Translations under genes and position numbers: made by a program
In this document: piece after piece, positions 7,920 to 16,495 of the stretch
Numbering within the stretch: position 1 is the first letter of the stretch
Layout: each line of letters begins with the position of its first letter
Source: Methylococcales bacterium
GTDB taxonomy: Bacteria; Pseudomonadota; Gammaproteobacteria; Methylococcales; Methylomonadaceae
NCBI GenBank assembly: GCA_028714175.1
Contig: JAQTMV010000009.1
Coordinates: 1-47,838 of the forward strand
DNA: 47,838 nucleotides
Direction of reading: 5' to 3'
Notes under the pieces: model-generated
Told to the model about the DNA's origin: nothing
Databases searched by the model: none
Seen by the model: the letters and a program-made list of their open reading frames with translations, nothing else

Positions 7920-8147
7920 TAGGATGTGCTGAGGACAAAATGCAACCCATGAAAAACGCAGCTTACAGCATAGTGAAAAGTTGTGAACACTAGACAAAAC
8001 GATGGGTTCCGGATTTTCACCCAACTTTAACGATCACCAACTCCCCCAATCCGTCGTATAACGCCGGAAAATTCATTCCGCCTTGGGCTTTCAGGAGTTA
8101 TCGAATCCGGCTGCCATTAACATGGTCATCGGCAATGAGCGTCTGCA
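7920..8147. other. Intergenic DNA with a possible gene remnant
   Basis: The minus strand at about 8020-8090 reads protein-like (LKAQGGMNFPALYDGLGELV) but is closed by stops on both sides. It looks like debris of a lost gene. This is where umuC would be expected downstream of umuD, yet the residues do not look like UmuC. Confidence 0.3.
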
Positions 8148-8597
8148 TTACACGGAATGAATGACGTTGGTCACCACGCCCCAGATCACCATCTCTAGAT
8201 CTTCGTGGATGACAATATCGGGATAGGCGGGGTTCTCTGCTTTCAATTGCCATTGCTCGTTATTGCGTTCCAGGCGCTTTACCGTCAGTTCGCCGTTCAA
8301 CGCACAAATGACGATTTTACCAGGCACCGGTTCGATGGATCGATCCACGACCAGAATATCGTTGGGATGAATGCCGGCACCGAGCATGGATTCGCCTTGA
8401 GCGCGAACAAAGAACGTAGCCGCCGGCTTTTGTACCAGCAGCTCGTTCAAATCCAGGGTTTTCTCAACGTAATCATCGGCAGGGGACGGAAACCCGGCTG
8501 CCACTTTGCCAGTAAACAGCGGCAATGCTATCCGGCGCAGCGTGCGGCTTGGGTAAAAGATGTCAGTCAAGACAGGTCGAATAAATGATTGATCCAT
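8148..8597 (-). CDS. umuD: UmuD-like S24 self-cleaving SOS mutagenesis protein
   Basis: The protein is 149 aa, typical for UmuD. The self-cleavage site is Ala34-Gly35 (KVAAGFPSP). The catalytic Ser is in RAQGESML (residue 70), and the catalytic Lys is in ELTVKRLER (residue 107). After RecA-stimulated cleavage, UmuD' normally partners UmuC to form DNA polymerase V. No umuC follows on the minus strand, so this copy is an orphan within the window. It is divergent from lexA with a shared promoter region. It may supply UmuD' to a polymerase encoded elsewhere or act as a repressor; both are inference. Confidence 0.85.
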   Translation of the reverse strand: MDQSFIRPVLTDIFYPSRTLRRIALPLFTGKVAAGFPSPADDYVEKTLDLNELLVQKPAATFFVRAQGESMLGAGIHPNDILVVDRSIEPVPGKIVICALNGELTVKRLERNNEQWQLKAENPAYPDIVIHEDLEMVIWGVVTNVIHSV

Positions 8598-8705
8598 AAG
8601 GGCAATAAGAAAAATGAGTTAGTTATGTTCTCTTTTTGTTCTCTTTTTGCTTTCATTTTAGGCTGTTTTTGCTAAACTGACAAAAAATAAACCACAGGAG
8701 CGGTG
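8598..8705. promoter_or_regulatory. Divergent umuD-lexA promoter with tandem GTTCTCTTTTT repeats
   Basis: A direct duplication of GTTCTCTTTTT lies at about 8628-8649; on the minus strand it reads AGAACAAAAAGAGAACA. No enterobacterial CTGT-N8-ACAG SOS box is evident. The duplicated motif, at the promoter of both genes, is the best candidate for the operator of this LexA. AGGAG at 8696-8700 is the lexA ribosome-binding site. Confidence 0.45.
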
Positions 8706-9332
8706 ATGAACGACTTAACACGGCGACAGAGGGAAATCTTCGATTTTCTACGCGACAACTACGAGCGCTTTGCCTACCCGCCCACGCTGGACGCACTTTG
8801 CGCGGCGCTGGGTATGGCCTCGCGCGGCTCGCTGTACAAGCACATCATGGCTTTGATTGCGGCCGGCCTGGTTGAGCCGTTCACCGGCAATAAGCAAGGT
8901 GGTATTCGATTGACAGCCCAGGCGCAACGCGATTATGCCGCCTGCGAACACTCGCTGCCGTTCGTCGGCAAGATTGCCGCCGGCAAGCCGATCGAGGCAT
9001 TGGAAAACGTCAACTACATGGCGGTTCCGGAAGTGCTGAAAAGCGATAAGCCCTGTTACGTATTGCAGGTTCAGGGTGATTCGATGGTCGAGGCCGGGAT
9101 ATTCGACGGTGACTGGGTGATCATCGAGCAGCGCAGTTACGCCGACAACGGCGAGATAGTGGTGGCTCTGATCGAGAGATCGGAAGCGACCTTAAAATAC
9201 ATCGAGCAGTCGACCGATAAAGTGCTGTTGATCCCGGCCAATTCCAACATGACCGCCATGACCTACCGTCCGGAGCAAGTCGAAATCCAGGGCGTGTTGA
9301 TCGGCCAAATGCGTAGTTACCGTTCACATTAA
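8706..9332 (+). CDS. lexA: LexA SOS repressor
   Basis: ATG 8706 sits 5 bases after AGGAG; the GTG at 8703 is too close. The 208-aa protein has the LexA winged helix (LTRRQREIFDFLRDNYERFA, then PTLDALCAALGM). The Ala-Gly cleavage site is IAAGKP at about residue 92, the catalytic Ser is in VQGDSM (about 126), and the catalytic Lys is in ATLKYIE (about 164). The length and order fit LexA exactly. It would repress SOS genes until RecA filaments trigger self-cleavage. A plasmid copy next to umuD and SRAP suggests its own damage response or interference with the host one. Confidence 0.85.
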   Translation: MNDLTRRQREIFDFLRDNYERFAYPPTLDALCAALGMASRGSLYKHIMALIAAGLVEPFTGNKQGGIRLTAQAQRDYAACEHSLPFVGKIAAGKPIEALENVNYMAVPEVLKSDKPCYVLQVQGDSMVEAGIFDGDWVIIEQRSYADNGEIVVALIERSEATLKYIEQSTDKVLLIPANSNMTAMTYRPEQVEIQGVLIGQMRSYRSH

Positions 9333-9362
9333 CCATCGACATTTAAAACGAGGAGAGTCATC

Positions 9363-9512
9363 ATGCAAAGAAAAATTCACATGCAAGACCAGGTTGGCTT
9401 TAACAAAGTTGAAGCTATAATGCGCCATAACTACGGCAGGTGTTCGATAGAAATGTGGGCGATGAAGTTTGCAGTGGTTGGGATGTTTTTGTTGCTGGCT
9501 ATATATTGGTGA
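9363..9512 (+). CDS. 49-aa single-pass membrane peptide
   Basis: ATG 9363 follows a strong GAGGAG ribosome-binding site. The N-terminal half is polar (MQRKIHMQDQVGFNKVEAIM). Residues 32-48 form a membrane helix (WAMKFAVVGMFLLLAIYW), ending at TGA. It sits between lexA and the SRAP gene, all on the plus strand, so it may be co-transcribed. In other genomes small membrane peptides in SOS operons can act as toxins or division inhibitors, but this family is not recognised. Confidence 0.55.
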   Translation: MQRKIHMQDQVGFNKVEAIMRHNYGRCSIEMWAMKFAVVGMFLLLAIYW

Positions 9513-9533
9513 TAAGTCAATTCATGAGTTCTT

Positions 9534-10205
9534 ATGTGTGGTCGATTCGCGTTATACAGTGATCCTTTTACCCTGGCCCGGCGTTTCGAGGCCGAAGCGC
9601 TTTCAGAGCTGCGCCCGCGCTATAACGTAGCGCCGTCGCAAAATATTCCCATTGTGCGCGAGGAAGGCGAAAAAAGGCGCATTGCGCTGGCTCGATGGGG
9701 CCTGATCCCGCATTGGGCGAAGGATATGAAAATCGGCTACAGCATGATTAACACGAGAGCCGAAACGGTGGCTAGCAAGCCGGCGTTCCGGAACGCTTTC
9801 AAGCACAGGCGCTGCCTGGTTCCGGCGGACGGATTTTACGAGTGGCAGATCAAGCCAGATTCAAAAATCAAACAACCCTGGTTTATTGCACTGCAGGGCC
9901 GGGAACCGATGGCGTTTGCCGGATTATGGGAGCAATGGCGGAGCCCGGAAGGCGAAGAGTTGGAATCCTGTTCCATCATCGTGACGGAAGCGAACGAGCT
10001 TATGAGACCCATCCACGAAAGAATGCCGGTTATTCTTGCGCCCGAGGTTTGGGACGCCTGGCTTAAAGCGGACGCCAAAGATGCGGGAGATCTACAAATA
10101 CTGCTTAAACCTTACCCTACGGAAGGGATGGAGGCTTGGCGGGTTAGTACGAGGATTAATAATCCACGGAATGATTCGGTGGAGTGTATGGAGCCGTTGG
10201 AGTGA
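9534..10205 (+). CDS. SRAP-family abasic-site processing protein (YedK/HMCES-like)
   Basis: The 223-aa protein begins MCGRFALYSDPFTL. The exposed Cys2 after Met removal is the SRAP nucleophile that cross-links to abasic sites in single-stranded DNA. Conserved family blocks follow: RYNVAPSQNIPIV, ARWGLIPHWAKD, MINTRAETVASKPAFRNAF, RCLVPADGFYEW, and HERMPVIL with its conserved His. The length is standard. It follows lexA and the 49-aa peptide on the same strand, making a DNA-damage module with umuD, and it ends about 30 bp before the CRISPR array. Confidence 0.9.
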   Translation: MCGRFALYSDPFTLARRFEAEALSELRPRYNVAPSQNIPIVREEGEKRRIALARWGLIPHWAKDMKIGYSMINTRAETVASKPAFRNAFKHRRCLVPADGFYEWQIKPDSKIKQPWFIALQGREPMAFAGLWEQWRSPEGEELESCSIIVTEANELMRPIHERMPVILAPEVWDAWLKADAKDAGDLQILLKPYPTEGMEAWRVSTRINNPRNDSVECMEPLE

Positions 10206-10234
10206 TGCATTATTCCAAGAAGAAATTATCGTCT

Positions 10235-13200
10235 TTTCTATGCTGCCTGTGCGGCAGTGAACTTATATGTGCTGTGTTCATTTTTAGTCATCCTTTTCTA
10301 AGCTGCCTGTGCGGCAGTGAACTTAGGAGTATAACGATGTACAAGACAGATAAATTTCTAAGCTGCCTGTGCGGCAGTGAACAGGCATGAAGGTCTTTAG
10401 TGCAATACATAAAATTTCTAAGCTGCCTGTGCGGCAGTGAACCTTTAATGCCTTTACCAAATCTGCCTTGATAATTTCTAAGCTGCCTGTGCGGCAGTGA
10501 ACTTGTCTACGATTAGCCATATCAAAGTCACTGGTTTCTAAGCTGCCTGTGCGGCAGTGAACGAAGTCGGGCATTTTTACATAGTGGGTCGTGATTTCTA
10601 AGCTGCCTGTGCGGCAGTGAACAATTGCAAATTAGCGGATGCAATCAAATCACATTTCTAAGCTGCCTGTGCGGCAGTGAACCCGTTCCCCATTCGATTG
10701 GCGTAGATTCTATTTTTCTAAGCTGCCTGTGCGGCAGTGAACAAAAAACAGATAACTATGGTAATTATAAATTATTTCTAAGCTGCCTGTGCGGCAGTGA
10801 ACTACTAGCATTTGTAAATAGTTATCGGCCAAACTTTCTAAGCTGCCTGTGCGGCAGTGAACTCTAAAGTATTTGCAATGGAGTTAAAAATACATTTCTA
10901 AGCTGCCTGTGCGGCAGTGAACTAGAAATGACACCAGACCTACGCGAAGCCTTTTTTCTAAGCTGCCTGTGCGGCAGTGAACTGGTGACAATGATTAGCG
11001 AGTGGGACGATAACTTTCTAAGCTGCCTGTGCGGCAGTGAACTAGCAAAAAGTCAGGCACACCGATGATAAAATTTCTAAGCTGCCTGTGCGGCAGTGAA
11101 CTTGATGTAACATCACTGACTCCAACGGTAAGATTTCTAAGCTGCCTGTGCGGCAGTGAACATGGCAACCAGAAGGGCAGATGACGAAAGCGATTTCTAA
11201 GCTGCCTGTGCGGCAGTGAACAAACATTTTCAGGGATACATAAGGCTGTTACCTTTTCTAAGCTGCCTGTGCGGCAGTGAACTGAAATAGCTGGGGCAAT
11301 TATGGAGTTTTTAAGTTTCTAAGCTGCCTGTGCGGCAGTGAACGTGATAATTATGCAAGCTTTAGTAGGTATATTTTTCTAAGCTGCCTGTGCGGCAGTG
11401 AACATCACTATCGAGCTAAGTCGTGCAATCAATATTTTCTAAGCTGCCTGTGCGGCAGTGAACTGGTCGAATCTACACCTCCGCCCCCTCCTACTTTTCT
11501 AAGCTGCCTGTGCGGCAGTGAACTCATAATTTCTTGGCCCGACTCGTTTCCAACATTTCTAAGCTGCCTGTGCGGCAGTGAACAGCTCAATAGTAAGCTT
11601 ATAGCAATCAGTTATTTTCTAAGCTGCCTGTGCGGCAGTGAACTTAGGAAGGGCGCACATCAATTGCAAAAATATTTTCTAAGCTGCCTGTGCGGCAGTG
11701 AACATGTGTTGAATACTGGCGCAACTCCAAACGATTTTCTAAGCTGCCTGTGCGGCAGTGAACACGTTAGCTACGCCTTGCCAGTGCAGATTCATTTTCT
11801 AAGCTGCCTGTGCGGCAGTGAACATGTCTGGCAAAGACTACAACGTTGAGCAATCTTTCTAAGCTGCCTGTGCGGCAGTGAACTGCGTGATGGGATTATC
11901 TGTGTGAAGTTTTCTTTTCTAAGCTGCCTGTGCGGCAGTGAACCTTGTACTTACAATTGTTGAACACTATAAGAATTTCTAAGCTGCCTGTGCGGCAGTG
12001 AACTATCATTATAAAATTCCTCAGATTCCTTAAGTTTTCTAAGCTGCCTGTGCGGCAGTGAACACATACAGTCAACATCAAGCACAACTATGAATTTTCT
12101 AAGCTGCCTGTGCGGCAGTGAACCAGCTGGTAAACGTGCTATAATATACGCTAATTTTCTAAGCTGCCTGTGCGGCAGTGAACTCATAATTTCTTGCCCC
12201 GACTCGTTACCGACATTTCTAAGCTGCCTGTGCGGCAGTGAACTGTCCAATGTGGTATCAGTTACGAAGTCTGTATTTCTAAGCTGCCTGTGCGGCAGTG
12301 AACGAGCGCCTTGTGCCGCTGCACGCCTCACATCATTTCTAAGCTGCCTGTGCGGCAGTGAACTAGCAAAGATTACGCTTGCACCAAAAGAGCAATTTCT
12401 AAGCTGCCTGTGCGGCAGTGAACCATAAGCGGAAGCGGCTAAGGCTATTGATTTATTTCTAAGCTGCCTGTGCGGCAGTGAACAAGCCCTTTTGTTGCTG
12501 TCTAATCACTATCCATTTCTAAGCTGCCTGTGCGGCAGTGAACTCTTACTGTTGGCGTAAGTGATGTTACGTCAATTTCTAAGCTGCCTGTGCGGCAGTG
12601 AACATGAAAAAAACGCCGAGAAATTACCAACAGTCTTTCTAAGCTGCCTGTGCGGCAGTGAACTTTCCATGTTTAGCGAGTGGAGATAGAAATAATTTCT
12701 AAGCTGCCTGTGCGGCAGTGAACGATGGCTAACATCAACTGGTGATGGTATTACCTTTCTAAGCTGCCTGTGCGGCAGTGAACGGCTTTGATAACCTCGA
12801 CCTTTATTTGTGTAATTTCTAAGCTGCCTGTGCGGCAGTGAACCACGCCTTAAACTTAATCTTGCACCATTAGAATTTCTAAGCTGCCTGTGCGGCAGTG
12901 AACTTTGCAACTGCTTGGCAAGCCTGTCTATGGAGTTTCTAAGCTGCCTGTGCGGCAGTGAACATTACCGAATTACAAAACAAAAAAGTGATCAATTTCT
13001 AAGCTGCCTGTGCGGCAGTGAACATTCTGCCTCGATTTTAAATGATACTGATATATTTCTAAGCTGCCTGTGCGGCAGTGAACCAATACAAACAGGGTTT
13101 GCCACTCTATCTTCTTTTCTAAGCTGCCTGTGCGGCAGTGAACAAAGCTTGATTATCAGCATATCAGACGATGCATTTCTAAGCTGCCTGTGCGGCAGTG

Positions 13201-13743
13201 AACTGACATACGCAAAAGCACAGATGAACTTATAATTTCTAAGCTGCCTGTGCGGCAGTGAACATGGGTTATATCTGGGTAGCCACAATAATTGTTTTCT
13301 AAGCTGCCTGTGCGGCAGTGAACAATAATGGATCAATTTCTTATCATGAAGTAAATTTCTAAGCTGCCTGTGCGGCAGTGAACGGCAAAGCACTGGGGTA
13401 ACTTCTACTTTCACATTTCTAAGCTGCCTGTGCGGCAGTGAACATGAGATTTTATCGCTTTATCATAGATGCTATTTTCTAAGCTGCCTGTGCGGCAGTG
13501 AACATTAATTTGACTCTTAAAGCCGCTGTTGAGGCTTTCTAAGCTGCCTGTGCGGCAGTGAACAAAGGCTTAACAGACAAGCAAGCACAGGGGAATTTCT
13601 AAGCTGCCTGTGCGGCAGTGAACCAAGTGATGCAGCTTTTTTAGCATCTGCAAATTTTCTAAGCTGCCTGTGCGGCAGTGAACCAAAGTCACCTGCATAT
13701 AAAATGCGGGCAAATTTTCTAAGCTGCCTGTGCGGCAGTGAAC
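10235..13743 (-). CRISPR. Type I-F CRISPR array, 59 repeats and 58 spacers
   Basis: The 28-bp repeat reads on the plus strand as TTTCTAAGCTGCC, then TGTGCGGCAGTGAAC. On the minus strand this is the I-F form starting GTTCACTGCCGCACAGGCAG and giving a CTTAGAAA 5' handle. Transcription is therefore leftward from a leader at about 13750. From the 60-bp spacing I count 59 repeats. Spacers are 32 nt except one of 31 and two of 33 around 11043-11315. Only the leader-distal repeat (10235-10262) shows a change (TATGC for TAAGC), as expected for the old end. Spacers 11524-11555 and 12184-12215 are near-identical. Confidence 0.97.
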
Positions 13744-13874
13744 AGACCTCAAAATGCTTTAAAGCCGGTTGGATAGCAGCTTACAGGAGATTTAGCTTAA
13801 TTTACCCATCTCCAAAACCATATTATACAACTAGCTGATTTTTATTAATTTTTAAAAAGCATAAAAAAATTGGG
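13744..13874 (-). promoter_or_regulatory. CRISPR leader region
   Basis: This AT-rich stretch of 131 bp lies between the last perfect repeat and the cas6f stop. It occupies the leader position, next to the conserved end of the array and upstream in the sense of crRNA transcription. The promoter and any IHF site cannot be pinned down by eye. Confidence 0.65.
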
Positions 13875-14459
13875 TCAAAATTCGGGGACGGTAGATACAG
13901 CGCTTAGGCCATAAGTGCTAAATGCCGTACCGGAGGGTTCTGTGACCACGTTTTTTTTAATCAACAAACAAAACGCTTTGTCGCTACTCAAGCTTTTCAG
14001 ACGAATAAAGGGTGTCGTTACGGTTTGATGCGCCATCGAGTTGTAGCACCTCAACGCGGTGTCAGAGTCCACGTTATGCCTTTTGGCATAGCGTCTGGCT
14101 AAGCGTTCTTTGTTGGCTTTGAGTTGTTCGCGTCGATAAATGGCGTAACCCGTGATCTTTTTCGGTACGGGGCGGATGCTGGTGCAATGTACGTAGTCAG
14201 TCAGTCGGGATAGCCATTGGCTGGCATTGAACCGGCTAAGTGTTGCTTCATCCTTAGCCAATAGCCGCAATTTACCACCCAATACGCTATATTTTTCGCC
14301 GGTTACATATTCAGGAAACGCTAGGCCAATCGGTACGCGGCCTTGGTCATTCTGCATTTCGACTAGGCCTAAATGGATTTGTTGGAATACTTTTGACCAG
14401 AGGCTAAACAAATTAATGCCTGGATTGGGCAATAAGGTTATTTCAATGTAATGTTTCAT
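13875..14459 (-). CDS. cas6f: Cas6f (Csy4) crRNA endoribonuclease
   Basis: The 194-aa protein begins MKHYIEITLLPNPG. Catalytic His29 lies in QQIHLGLV, the same position as in Pseudomonas Csy4. An arginine-rich helix (KERLARRYAKRH) binds the repeat hairpin groove, and the C-terminal strand FSTYGLS holds the conserved Tyr. It cuts the I-F repeat 3' of the hairpin and stays bound to the crRNA. The gene is last in the leftward cas operon, 9 bp after cas5fv, and adjacent to the leader. Length and motifs fit Cas6f well. Confidence 0.93.
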   Translation of the reverse strand: MKHYIEITLLPNPGINLFSLWSKVFQQIHLGLVEMQNDQGRVPIGLAFPEYVTGEKYSVLGGKLRLLAKDEATLSRFNASQWLSRLTDYVHCTSIRPVPKKITGYAIYRREQLKANKERLARRYAKRHNVDSDTALRCYNSMAHQTVTTPFIRLKSLSSDKAFCLLIKKNVVTEPSGTAFSTYGLSAVSTVPEF

Positions 14460-14468
14460 GATTTGTCC

Positions 14469-15503
14469 CTATATCCTAAGGCCATCGATATACGCCAGCC
14501 CCTTTTTGCCCAGATAAAAGCTTGAAACGCCTGCGGCTTCTATCATGTCTTTGAGCTGCAGCGCTTTTTCTTGGGGAATGTCTAAATGGATTTCGAGTAG
14601 GCCATTGGCTTTGGTTAGTAGTGAAGTAATTTCGCCTTCACCTTTTCGCTTTTCTTTCAATAGATATGGATTACCCCAAATTGGTTTTTTACTGCCAGTG
14701 GTAAAACGATCCATGAAATCCTTTGGCGTAAACCCTCGTTTTGAAATTCCGCTGATTCCTCCACTTTTTGTCAAAGCATTTGATAAATCGAAGTGCTGGC
14801 TTAATCTTGAAATTTGTAAATACAATGCCGAACAATAAAACATGATTGGCTTAATCATGCCCTTGCCGTCTATGTATTCAGCATCAGGAAATTGTGCTTG
14901 TAGTTCTACCAAAGCGTCCTCAACAATCCCGAGAACTTCCACAGCTTTTAGTTTGTTCAATTGCTCCAGTTGTTCAAGAACGCTTAAAGGGTCAAACGTT
15001 CTTGTGTTTTCAACTACAAAGCCAGGTTTTACGATAAATTGGCATATAACTTCAAAATCCAAAGTTAATAAACCCCAAAAGGCATCCGAATAATCAGAGC
15101 TAAAAATAGGGTCGTTACCTTTAATCATGCCAGTGAAAGAATTTTGATCGGTACTCCCTGTTATGTTACGAATGTAAACAATCTCCTTATTGATGGGTTT
15201 AGATCGATCATGAATATTTTCAAAGGTAATGCTGTCCTCTAACACTGCAAAAAAATAGTTTGGGCATTTTTTGGCTTGATACAGTTTGCGTTGATCACCA
15301 ATAAGCCTGTTTAAAACACCCATCACCGTGTCATGGCTAATTTCACGTTGAATGAAGTTGGGATATTTGCCATCACTATTACGTTTAGACAAATTCGTCA
15401 TAGAACCAATAAATCCACGTCCACCTTTGGGTAAAGGCTCATTATTAGAACCATCCAAAAAAGAGTTTTGCCAAGCCGCTTCGTATTTAATCGTAATACG
15501 CAT
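14469..15503 (-). CDS. cas5fv: Cas5fv, type I-F2 Cascade subunit
   Basis: The ATG at 15503 is preferred because GAGG lies about 5 bases upstream; the frame opens at a GTG two codons earlier. The 344-aa protein begins MRITIKYEAAWQNSFLDGSN and continues with a conserved PLPKGGRGFIGSM block. This matches the Cas5 variant of the minimal I-Fv system of Shewanella putrefaciens as I remember it. In that system an added helical domain of Cas5fv takes over PAM recognition from the missing large subunit. It lies between cas7fv and cas6f, with the normal I-F2 order. Confidence 0.85.
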   Translation of the reverse strand: MRITIKYEAAWQNSFLDGSNNEPLPKGGRGFIGSMTNLSKRNSDGKYPNFIQREISHDTVMGVLNRLIGDQRKLYQAKKCPNYFFAVLEDSITFENIHDRSKPINKEIVYIRNITGSTDQNSFTGMIKGNDPIFSSDYSDAFWGLLTLDFEVICQFIVKPGFVVENTRTFDPLSVLEQLEQLNKLKAVEVLGIVEDALVELQAQFPDAEYIDGKGMIKPIMFYCSALYLQISRLSQHFDLSNALTKSGGISGISKRGFTPKDFMDRFTTGSKKPIWGNPYLLKEKRKGEGEITSLLTKANGLLEIHLDIPQEKALQLKDMIEAAGVSSFYLGKKGLAYIDGLRI

Positions 15504-15511
15504 ACACACCT

Positions 15512-16492
15512 CTAGTTGGCATAGAAATAAACAGCGTAGTTTGTTTCTGGAGTCTCTGATATGTCACTCTCGGAGCGCTTAATGCGCATCATTTTATGGC
15601 TACCGTTGTAATCCACTAATACGCTATCCACGTACATATAGCCTTTGGCCTGACGAATGCTTAATTCGCTAATCATGCGGATGGTTTCTTGAATCAATAT
15701 ATCAATGGCTTCGTTATCCAATAAAATACCAACTTCGCCCTCTTCAAATATGGTGCCACCACGTACATAGTTTTTATTAAAAATGGCTTTTGGGTTACGC
15801 TCAGGGGCAAGGCTTTTAATAAAGTTTTGAACTGCTTCGGCGATTTTTTCACCTTCACCGTCTTTGATAATCATGGAAGCACGGTCAAACTTTTTATCTA
15901 GCGAAATAAACTGTAATTGCTCAATGCTGATAGAGCCATAAGCAAGGTATTTTGTTTCGCCAAACGTGGTTTTGGAGAAAAAAGAGTTGCTGGCTACATC
16001 ATCGCCTTTGTCATCTTTACCTTTTTCTTTTGAACCAGAACGTCCCATTTGCTCAAAGTTACCATTTCCCAACTGGTCAACAAAGTCCTCTAGTAATAAT
16101 GGGCTTGTGCGTTTGCACTGACTTGAAGGCACAACGTAGCCTCGTATTAAACCTGTTATAGACGCGAGTACGGTTTGTAGATTTTTATCTTTGGCATAAT
16201 GCAGATCAAAAGCTTGATCTCTAAATAAATGATGGCGAATGCAGTTTTGGCTGATATACATTGGCGTTTCTTTGAAATCTATATCGGCGGCCTGCTTTTT
16301 ATATTTATAACCAGTTTCTTCTTTGACCTTGCCGGTTAAATTGCTATAACCCCTTAGTTTTGGCAGTGTGTGGTTATCAACTGTTTTTCCGTCATCGCCT
16401 GCAAGCGTTGTCGGCCCATTCCAATTTACTACGCCATGCCCCAGCGCAACCACTTTAAAATCCACGCTTTTAATGCCCGTTATTTTTTGCAT
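15512..16492 (-). CDS. cas7fv: Cas7fv, type I-F2 Cascade backbone subunit
   Basis: The 326-aa protein starts [20 protein letters not shown] and continues with the family block [20 protein letters not shown], then [13 protein letters not shown] and [20 protein letters not shown]. It forms the helical filament on crRNA. The block order is that of Cas7fv rather than canonical Csy3. It starts 3 bases after the cas2-3 stop and is followed by cas5fv after 8 bases, so the subunits are co-translated. No cas8f (csy1) or small-subunit gene is present anywhere in the locus. Confidence 0.88.
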   Translation of the reverse strand: MQKITGIKSVDFKVVALGHGVVNWNGPTTLAGDDGKTVDNHTLPKLRGYSNLTGKVKEETGYKYKKQAADIDFKETPMYISQNCIRHHLFRDQAFDLHYAKDKNLQTVLASITGLIRGYVVPSSQCKRTSPLLLEDFVDQLGNGNFEQMGRSGSKEKGKDDKGDDVASNSFFSKTTFGETKYLAYGSISIEQLQFISLDKKFDRASMIIKDGEGEKIAEAVQNFIKSLAPERNPKAIFNKNYVRGGTIFEEGEVGILLDNEAIDILIQETIRMISELSIRQAKGYMYVDSVLVDYNGSHKMMRIKRSESDISETPETNYAVYFYAN

Positions 16493-16495
16493 ACA

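Noticed and set aside
8020..8147. Remnant of umuC downstream of umuD
   Set aside because: The residues readable on the minus strand (QTLIADDHVNGSRIR and LKAQGGMNFPALYDGL) do not match the UmuC N-terminus.
10184..13752. Short open frames on both strands inside the CRISPR array
   Set aside because: They consist of the translated repeat (FLSCLCGSE or VHCRTGSLE/SLPHRQLR) joined by spacers. No ribosome-binding sites or domains are present.
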